Under the pieces are notes generated by a model. The model searched no databases and was not told the DNA's origin. It worked only from the letters and a program-made list of their open reading frames with translations. From assembly GCA_900552245.1 (NCBI GenBank), contig URYY01000118.1, positions 1 through 6,502 on the forward strand: 6,502 nucleotides of DNA, written 5' to 3'. Shown piece by piece: positions 1 to 4,945 of the stretch. This DNA comes from an uncultured Opitutales bacterium (lineage in GTDB: Bacteria; Verrucomicrobiota; Verrucomicrobiia; Opitutales; Intestinicryptomonadaceae). The stretch's first letter is position 1; each line of letters starts with the position of its first letter. The translations under genes were made by a program, and so were the position numbers.

Positions 1-39
1 TTCTCTTTGCCCTCTTTTTTTTCCACCATTCCACAATCT

Positions 40-68
40 TTGACGTAGAGCGAAGTTAATTTTAAAAG
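40..68 (+). promoter_or_regulatory. Possible promoter of the acetyltransferase
   Basis: TTGACG at 40-45 and TAAAAG at 63-68 are separated by 17 bp, a sigma-70-like arrangement with a good -35 and a 4/6 match at -10. Transcription would start near 75, which leaves almost no leader before the ATG at 78 and a short leader before the TTG at 98. The region is A/T-rich, so chance matches are likely. Confidence 0.3.
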
Positions 69-97
69 ATAAAAGTGATGAATTTTATCCGCAGTTT

Positions 98-586
98 TTG
101 TCTCTGTACGATTCTTCGTTTCCGGATTTTGAGCGCAGAAGCCACAGTGCTTTGATTGAGACTCTTAAGCAGAAGGAATTTACGCAGGAAATCTACGTCG
201 AAAATTCAAAGCTTCTGGCGCTACTTTCATATTGGACATTTGAAAAGTTTGCATTCCTAGAATATATTGCAGTTGATTCTTCTTTGCGAGGTAGCGGCAT
301 AGGTTCCAAAGTTCTTGGCGCTTTTTTAGCTCAGCTAAACGGTAAAACCTGTATTTTGGAAATCGACCCTCCTGTGGACTATATATCAAAGAAACGCCTT
401 CGCTTTTACGAAAAGCTAGGCTTTAAGCAGACGCCCTACAAGAGCGTTCAAGCCTATCTAAAGCACAATAGCGGGCAAATTATAGATATATTGTCACACC
501 CGCAAGTTTTAGACAATCCCGCCTACGAGGAGTTTGACCGCGTTCATAGGCAAGTGATTTTAAACCCTGCAATTTTACATCTTTAA
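98..586 (+). CDS. GNAT-family N-acetyltransferase (5' end uncertain)
   Basis: Probably a cytoplasmic acetyl-CoA-dependent N-acetyltransferase; the acceptor substrate cannot be told. Counting from the TTG at 98, the protein has 162 residues, about the usual size of a single GNAT domain. The acetyl-CoA pyrophosphate-binding loop is visible as R64-G-S-G-I-G69 after the strand 'LEYIAVD' (54-60). The later GNAT element 'RFYEKLGF' (102-109) is also clear. The TTG is the first usual start codon in this frame, but the frame is open back to the stop at 41-43. Codons 80-97 read E-F-Y-P-Q-F, which joins naturally to 'LSLYDSSFP', a typical GNAT N-terminus. The true protein therefore probably begins further upstream, either at an unusual ATT (59) or at the ATG at 78 if one T is missing from the run at 83-86. 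No Shine-Dalgarno is seen before either site. It stands alone, 168 bp before the next gene. Family call secure; start and substrate are not. Confidence 0.85.
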   Translation: MSLYDSSFPDFERRSHSALIETLKQKEFTQEIYVENSKLLALLSYWTFEKFAFLEYIAVDSSLRGSGIGSKVLGAFLAQLNGKTCILEIDPPVDYISKKRLRFYEKLGFKQTPYKSVQAYLKHNSGQIIDILSHPQVLDNPAYEEFDRVHRQVILNPAILHL

Positions 587-619
587 ACTAGTCGTAAAAA
601 CTGAACTCCTAGGTTTTGT

Positions 620-681
620 AACTTTTTGTTTTTAACTATTTAAAAATAAAAAGTTGACACTTAGCAGGAATAGTCTACACT
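620..681 (+). promoter_or_regulatory. Sigma-70-like promoter of the PEP-CTERM protein gene
   Basis: A perfect -35 box TTGACA lies at 654-659 and a -10 box TACACT (4/6) at 676-681, with a 16 bp spacer. The stretch 620-653 just upstream is almost pure A/T with T and A runs, as expected for an UP element that boosts transcription. The start site would fall near 688, giving a leader of about 67 nt before the ATG at 755. This is the best promoter in the window and suggests that the surface protein can be strongly expressed. Confidence 0.65.
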
Positions 682-697
682 TGTTCGAGTTTGCATT

Positions 698-720
698 GGT
701 GCGGTTAATTTTGTCGCGCC
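698..720 (+). promoter_or_regulatory. Hairpin in the 5' leader of the PEP-CTERM gene
   Basis: GGTGCG (698-703) can pair with CGCGCC (715-720), six pairs including one G-U, around an 11 nt A/T-rich loop. It lies inside the predicted leader, about 34 nt before the start codon and well outside the ribosome footprint. No U run follows, so it is not a terminator. It could stabilise the messenger or be chance; I recognise no known riboswitch. Confidence 0.25.
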
Positions 721-754
721 TGTGGTGCTAATCACTTTTAAAATTATTGATGCT

Positions 755-3109
755 ATGAACCTTACTGCGAAAAAGACGAGATTTACTCTGCTAGGTTTGA
801 TATTGGGTGCGGCTTTCAGCGCGAACGCTTGGGAGGCCGGCGATGTCGCCGCCTGGCAAACTGGAACTTTTGAATGGGACGATCCTTCAGCTTGGAACAG
901 GGTTTGGGATCTCGAAACAAATAATTGGAAGGATCTGGACCAGGCCGATAGAGTTGTGCCGTCGGCAGATGTAACTTTGAAGCTTCAGAACGTCACGTTA
1001 AACATAAACGATGGCCAGCAGATTCTTCAGAAGGGCATATCGGGTGCCTATTTTGCCACTGTAAACATAGTTGGCGTCGGTTCTGGGGCTGCGCCGGAAG
1101 CCCAGACATCTCTAAGTTTGCAAAACCACTTCACAACTGACGGTCAGACTCTTATAAATTTATCTAACGGAGCAATATTTTCAGTAGCTGATGGATTTTT
1201 TACATCCTTTGGAAATAGCAACTCTCAGAGGGGCGGTTTAATCGCTGAAAATTCAACCATTAATTCAACTATAAGGACTGCTTCAACTACGGATGTCACA
1301 ATTAAAAATTCAGTTCTTAAAGGATCTGTAGATAGTTATTTGTTGCGGATTGAAAATAACGATGGCAACAATGCCTACAAGGGAACAAACGTAACTCTCG
1401 AAAACGTGCAGGCCTCATCGCTAAATCAGGGCGAGGGTAGCTTTATTTCCCTAGATTTAAACGGCAAGGAGGCCGTGACGAACGTAAAGTTGAACAATGT
1501 AACCTTCGATGGTGTTACCGATGCACAGTTTAGCGGCACTTACGTTACGGGCGGTTCAGATTTTGTAGTTTACGCCTCTGGCGAAAATAGCAAGACTTCT
1601 GTCGAAATTTTAAATTCCGACTTGCAGCTTGAAAATATGACATTTGGCAATTCCTCAAATTCATCCTCAAATGCAGGGACGATAGATGTAAGCATAAGTG
1701 GAACATCTCCGGATCAAAAAACTACGATATTGGCGAGGAATCTCGAGGTTCACAATTCAAGGGCTGAAAGCCCGAATGCGGGTTACAGCACTAAGGTCAC
1801 CGTTACGGATTATGTGAAGTTAGATGTCGCCGATGTAAATGTCGGCTACGCAAACTCGAATTTGAGCGGTCAGGCTATTCTCAATATAGGCGACAATGTT
1901 GAAATGACGCTAAATTCGCTAAATGTCCGCAATTCGACAATGGCCGATTCAGGTTCATACACATTGTTTGAGATTGGTTCAAATACGACTATCACAGGCA
2001 AGGGCGGATTGAATTTGGGTTCGACCGACGCTGAAAGCGGCGAGGCCATAATACGCTTTACTGGTGAAAATTCAAGTCTATCGACTTCAAATTTCCAGAC
2101 CAGTAACAGCGTAAAAAACGGCGGCAGCGTGCTGTTTGAGATGTTGGGCAAGAACAATTCGTATTATACTGCTGGTGATTTCAATATAAACGGCTATACT
2201 ATCGCGGCCGTAAGCGGCGGCTCCGCAGGGGTAGTCGTTGCCGGCGAGGGCAACACTCTAACTAGCGTAAAGCGCATACACATAGGCTTAAACGACACGA
2301 CTGGCGACTGGAGTTACACAGGCGCAAAGGCGTATTTCCACGCCAGTTCGTCGAGCGCCGACAATGTTGCAAAAATAAACGTCTTGCAATTTACGCTTGG
2401 TCTTTCCGGTGCTAAGGAGCCTATTGAAGGTGTAACTTACGATGCCCAGAGCGAACTATTCTTCTTGGGCAATACGAAAGTTCGCGGTTCAGACGGAGTT
2501 AGCGCGGTCTCAAATATTTACGTGGGAACTAGCGGAACTAGCCTTGGTGGAACGGCTACTATGAAGGTCTCGGGTTCAAACAATGACATTTTGGTGTCAA
2601 ACCTTCAGATAGGCAATTCGGACGAGGGCTATTCAAAGACTTCAAAGTCCGAGTTAATAATGCAGGGCTCGGGTAATACTCTAAAAGTTTCAAACCTGCG
2701 CCTATATGCAAACAGCTCCTTTGTTCTCGGAGATAACGCAGGCGGTTGGATTAGCTTTATAGCGGATTCCGACGGCTTTAGCACCATAGAGGCCACAAAT
2801 ACTGATATCGCTTCGGGCTTTATAAGCATAGATTTATCGAGTCTCTCAGGAATTTACGAAAACGAAAAGTTTACGCTAATTTCCTGTGAAAATAGCATAG
2901 GCTTAAATGAGTCTAACATAAAGATTACGCTGCGAGATGGTGATGAAGAGGGGGCCGCTTACATCTCTATTGATTCCGCCGATGTCGGAAGCGGCTACGA
3001 GCTAAATTTGTACTACACAAGCTACGTTCCGGAACCTGCCGAGATTGCGGCGATTTTTGGGGCCTTGGCCTTGGCACTTTCCGCATATAAAAGGAGGAGA
3101 AGGGCTTAG
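755..3109 (+). CDS. Secreted PEP-CTERM surface protein, probable beta-helix
   Basis: A large exported protein of 784 residues counted from the ATG at 755. The GTG at 722 would add 11 residues in front of a textbook signal peptide, so 755 is preferred. The signal peptide has a basic start (K6, K7, R9), a hydrophobic core (about 11-21) and a cleavage site after 'SANA' near residue 25. The mature N-terminus is Trp-rich ('AAWQ', 'SAW', 'RVW', 'NNW') and leads to 'VVPSADVTL', a pattern common at the start of autotransporter-like and PEP-CTERM proteins. The body is rich in Ser, Thr, Asn and Gly, has a single Cys, and is built of short alternating strands with degenerate repeats of the type hydrophobic-x-G-x-x-N-x-L...SNL-x-I-G-N, which suggests a right-handed beta-helix. 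No catalytic motif or outer-membrane barrel is seen. The C-terminus is a PEP-CTERM signal: VPEP (758-761), a hydrophobic segment (764-779), then RRRR (780-783). In known systems exosortase removes this tag and the protein goes to the cell surface or matrix. No exosortase lies in the window. The specific function is unknown; adhesin or surface-layer component is a guess. Confidence 0.88.
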   Translation: MNLTAKKTRFTLLGLILGAAFSANAWEAGDVAAWQTGTFEWDDPSAWNRVWDLETNNWKDLDQADRVVPSADVTLKLQNVTLNINDGQQILQKGISGAYFATVNIVGVGSGAAPEAQTSLSLQNHFTTDGQTLINLSNGAIFSVADGFFTSFGNSNSQRGGLIAENSTINSTIRTASTTDVTIKNSVLKGSVDSYLLRIENNDGNNAYKGTNVTLENVQASSLNQGEGSFISLDLNGKEAVTNVKLNNVTFDGVTDAQFSGTYVTGGSDFVVYASGENSKTSVEILNSDLQLENMTFGNSSNSSSNAGTIDVSISGTSPDQKTTILARNLEVHNSRAESPNAGYSTKVTVTDYVKLDVADVNVGYANSNLSGQAILNIGDNVEMTLNSLNVRNSTMADSGSYTLFEIGSNTTITGKGGLNLGSTDAESGEAIIRFTGENSSLSTSNFQTSNSVKNGGSVLFEMLGKNNSYYTAGDFNINGYTIAAVSGGSAGVVVAGEGNTLTSVKRIHIGLNDTTGDWSYTGAKAYFHASSSSADNVAKINVLQFTLGLSGAKEPIEGVTYDAQSELFFLGNTKVRGSDGVSAVSNIYVGTSGTSLGGTATMKVSGSNNDILVSNLQIGNSDEGYSKTSKSELIMQGSGNTLKVSNLRLYANSSFVLGDNAGGWISFIADSDGFSTIEATNTDIASGFISIDLSSLSGIYENEKFTLISCENSIGLNESNIKITLRDGDEEGAAYISIDSADVGSGYELNLYYTSYVPEPAEIAAIFGALALALSAYKRRRRA
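1885..2715 (+). repeat. Degenerate protein repeats inside the PEP-CTERM gene
   Basis: At least seven related segments can be aligned by eye in the translation: 'NIGDNVEMTLNSLNV', 'EIGSNTTITGKGGLNL', 'FTGENSSLSTSNFQT', 'MLGKNNSYYTAGDFNI', 'VAGEGNTLTSVKRIHI', 'VSGSNNDILVSNLQI' and 'MQGSGNTLKVSNLRL'. The core is G-x-x-N followed by two short strands. A further copy may start near 1566 ('YASGENSKTSVEIL'). The DNA of the copies has diverged, so the duplication is old. Such periodic units are typical rungs of beta-helix proteins. Alignment was by eye only. Confidence 0.6.
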
Positions 3110-3141
3110 TGGCGAGCGCAGAGAAGCTCAGATATTTGAAG

Positions 3142-3174
3142 AAAGGCCCTTCGCTCTTGCGGAGGGTTTTTTTT
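3142..3174 (+). terminator. Rho-independent terminator after the PEP-CTERM gene
   Basis: CCCTTCGC (3147-3154) pairs with GCGGAGGG (3159-3166) over eight base pairs with one G-U, around the tetraloop TCTT, followed by eight T residues (3167-3174). The purine/A stretch before the stem can extend the pairing into the T run. It lies 32 bp after the stop codon and separates the surface protein gene from the regulator operon. Confidence 0.92.
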
Positions 3175-3195
3175 AGGTCAATAAAATTGTCAAAG

Positions 3196-3224
3196 TTAAA
3201 AAAAAGAGTTTTAAAAAGTACAAT
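3196..3224 (+). promoter_or_regulatory. Probable promoter of the regulator-aminotransferase-der unit
   Basis: TTAAAA at 3196-3201 (4/6 match to the -35 consensus) and TACAAT at 3219-3224 (5/6 match to -10) are 17 bp apart. Transcription would start near 3231, giving a short leader of about 17 nt before the ATG at 3248. Position right after a strong terminator supports a promoter here. No clear inverted repeat that could serve as an Lrp-type operator is visible. Confidence 0.5.
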
Positions 3225-3247
3225 AATGTGCAAACATCTCAAACACT

Positions 3248-3730
3248 ATGAATAATGTCTTGAAATTACTTCTCGACGGGGAGGCGCTCGATGCGGAGCA
3301 AATCTCCAAAATTCTTGCCATGTCAAAGGAGGAAGTCGAGGCGGAGTTTAAAAAACTTCAAGAGGAGGGAATCTTACTGGGTTGGATACCGGTTTTTAAT
3401 CCCGATTTTGAAAATAAGAGCGTAGTTAGAGCCGCCATAGAGCTTAAGATAAGTCCGGAGCGCGAGGGCGGTTTTGACAGGCTTGCAGAGCGCATAAGCA
3501 AATTCGACCAAGTGGAGTCTTGCTATCTGATGAGCGGGGCTTACGACTTGCTAATATTTATAAAGGCCTCGAGCTTGAGAGAGGTAGCGAGCTTTGTTTA
3601 TGAGAGGCTTGCAAGCATACACGGCGTTATGTCGACTGCAACGCACTTCTTCCTGCGCGCCTACAAGTACCACGGCTTTATGTTAGCCGGCGAAAACTCA
3701 AATGAGGATAAGCCTACTGTATCGCCTTAG
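3248..3730 (+). CDS. Lrp/AsnC-family transcriptional regulator
   Basis: A DNA-binding regulator of 160 residues, normal size for the family. Residues about 14-46 form a helix-turn-helix of Lrp type ('DAEQISKILAMSKEEVEAEF', then 'LQEEGILLGW'). Residues about 58-143 are the RAM ligand-binding and oligomerisation domain, with the typical 'SGAYDLL' (96-102) that helps form the effector pocket, and a following helix 'SLREVASFVYERLASIHGV'. Family members bind an amino acid or related small molecule and often control neighbouring amino-acid genes and themselves. Here the next gene, 44 bp downstream, is an aminotransferase, which resembles the Bacillus AlaR-AlaT arrangement. The protein likely regulates that gene. 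The start at 3248 fits the HTH position; no Shine-Dalgarno is present. The last 15 residues are polar and family-atypical. The effector is unknown. Confidence 0.9.
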   Translation: MNNVLKLLLDGEALDAEQISKILAMSKEEVEAEFKKLQEEGILLGWIPVFNPDFENKSVVRAAIELKISPEREGGFDRLAERISKFDQVESCYLMSGAYDLLIFIKASSLREVASFVYERLASIHGVMSTATHFFLRAYKYHGFMLAGENSNEDKPTVSP

Positions 3731-3733
3731 TTT

Positions 3734-3754
3734 GGCGCTCTTTTGAGCCGTTTT
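3734..3754 (+). other. Weak hairpin between regulator and aminotransferase
   Basis: GG..CTC (3734-3740, with two unpaired bases) can pair with GAGCC (3745-3749) around a TTTT loop, followed by GTTTT. This may act as a weak attenuator or a partial terminator that sets expression of the downstream genes below the regulator. Pairing is short and interrupted, so it may be chance. Confidence 0.25.
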
Positions 3755-3774
3755 CTAGTTAAAAATTTAAGATT

Positions 3775-4941
3775 ATGTCAGCATCAAAATATGTAGCAAA
3801 CCATGTTGCAAAGCTTCCAAAGTCGGGCATACGCGACTTCTTTGCAATCGCTTCAACCATGAAAGACGCGATTTCCCTAGGCATAGGGGAACCCGATTTC
3901 GTTACTCCTTGGCACATAAGAGAAGCTGCAATTTTCGCCCTAGAAAAGGGCAAGACTTCCTACACCGACAACCTCGGCTCAAAGGGCCTAAGGCGCGAAA
4001 TTTCGCGCTATGTGGAGGAAAATTTTGGAATTTCCTACAATCCGGACAACGAGATTTTGGTGAGCGTTGGGGCTTCAGAGGCTCTGGATATTGCCTTGCG
4101 CGCAATTATAAACCCCGGCGACAAGATTATGTATCACGAGCCCTGCTTTGTGTCTTACAGCCCCAGTGTCGAGCTTTGCCACGGAATTGCCGTTCCCGTA
4201 TCAACATCGGGCGAGAATCAGTTTGCGCTGAGCATTGAAAACGTAAAGAAGGCTTGGCAGCCGGGTGTAAAGGCCTTCATCATAAACTTCCCGACTAATC
4301 CTACGGGCGGTACCGCAAGCCGCGAGGATTTGCTAAAGCTTGCAGAATTTGCCAAGGAAAAGGATTTTCTGATTATAAGCGACGAAATTTATGCGGAGCT
4401 TACTTACGAGGGCACGCACACATCAATAGCCTCTCTTCCCGGAATGCGCGATCGCGTCATATTCATACACGGCTTTTCCAAGGCATTCGCGATGACAGGC
4501 TTTAGAATGGGTTACGCATGCGGTCCAAAAGAGATAATAGATGCGATGATGAAGGCGCACCAATACGCGATTATGTGCGCGTCTATAATATCGCAAGAGG
4601 CGGCGATAGAGGCTTTAAAAAATGGCAAAAAAGATATGGAATTTATGCGCGAAAGGTACAAGCAGCGCCGCGATTTCATAGTTCGCCGCTTTAATGAGCT
4701 GGGTTTTGACTGCCACTTGCCGCGCGGAACATTTTATGCTTTTCCATCAATTAAATCCTTTGGGAAAAGTTCGATGGATATGGCAAAGCTCATTTTAAGC
4801 GAGGCGAAAGTTGCGATGGTTCCCGGCAGCGCCTTCGGGCCTTCGGGCGAGGGCTACCTGCGCGCGAGCTTTTCAACAAGCTACGATAACCTCGTAAAAG
4901 CTACAGACAGAATAGAAAAAATCCTGCCCAAACTAAAGTAA
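3775..4941 (+). CDS. Class I/II PLP-dependent aminotransferase (AlaT/AspC-like)
   Basis: A cytoplasmic aminotransferase of fold type I, 388 residues, full length for the family. It moves an amino group between an amino acid and a 2-oxo acid. The pyridoxal-phosphate site is complete: 'NFPTNPTGG' (171-179) with N175, D203 and Y206 in 'SDEIYAEL', the Schiff-base lysine K236 in 'GFSKAFAMTGFRMGY' with R244 for the phosphate, and R363 in 'YLRASFS' for the substrate carboxylate. The N-terminal 'SLGIGEPDF' (34-42) is the usual substrate-side motif of the AspC/PatA/AlaT branch. The pairing with an Lrp/AsnC regulator just upstream points to alanine or another neutral/aromatic amino acid, but substrate cannot be fixed from sequence. 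The ATG at 3775 gives a normal N-terminus; no Shine-Dalgarno precedes it. The next gene, der, starts 4 bp after the stop, so both are likely on one messenger. Confidence 0.92.
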   Translation: MSASKYVANHVAKLPKSGIRDFFAIASTMKDAISLGIGEPDFVTPWHIREAAIFALEKGKTSYTDNLGSKGLRREISRYVEENFGISYNPDNEILVSVGASEALDIALRAIINPGDKIMYHEPCFVSYSPSVELCHGIAVPVSTSGENQFALSIENVKKAWQPGVKAFIINFPTNPTGGTASREDLLKLAEFAKEKDFLIISDEIYAELTYEGTHTSIASLPGMRDRVIFIHGFSKAFAMTGFRMGYACGPKEIIDAMMKAHQYAIMCASIISQEAAIEALKNGKKDMEFMRERYKQRRDFIVRRFNELGFDCHLPRGTFYAFPSIKSFGKSSMDMAKLILSEAKVAMVPGSAFGPSGEGYLRASFSTSYDNLVKATDRIEKILPKLK

Positions 4942-4945
4942 ACTT

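Noticed and set aside
15..22. Run of eight T residues at the window start
   Set aside because: It could be the tail of an upstream terminator, but the stem that would prove it is not visible before it.
595..635. Possible terminator after the acetyltransferase
   Set aside because: AAAAC and GTTTT could pair over five bases with only one G-C pair; too weak despite the T runs that follow.
722..754. GTG at 722 as the start of the PEP-CTERM protein
   Set aside because: It would place 11 residues with no signal-peptide features before a complete signal peptide starting at the ATG at 755.
1870..2157. Minus-strand ORF of 95 codons inside the PEP-CTERM gene
   Set aside because: It is fully antisense to a clearly coding region and its translation shows no recognisable domain or signal.
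3187..3224. TTGTCA at 3187 as the -35 box for the regulator promoter
   Set aside because: It lies 26 bp from TACAAT, too far; TTAAAA at 3196 has the right spacing.
2967..3242. Minus-strand ORF of 91 codons across the terminator
   Set aside because: It overlaps the PEP-CTERM tail, terminator and regulator promoter, has an Arg/Pro-rich composition typical of antisense frames, and shows no domain.
3909..4238. A + strand ORF of 109 codons in another frame of the aminotransferase
   Set aside because: The overlapping frame carries the complete aminotransferase; this one is Arg/Cys-rich with no motif and no leader.
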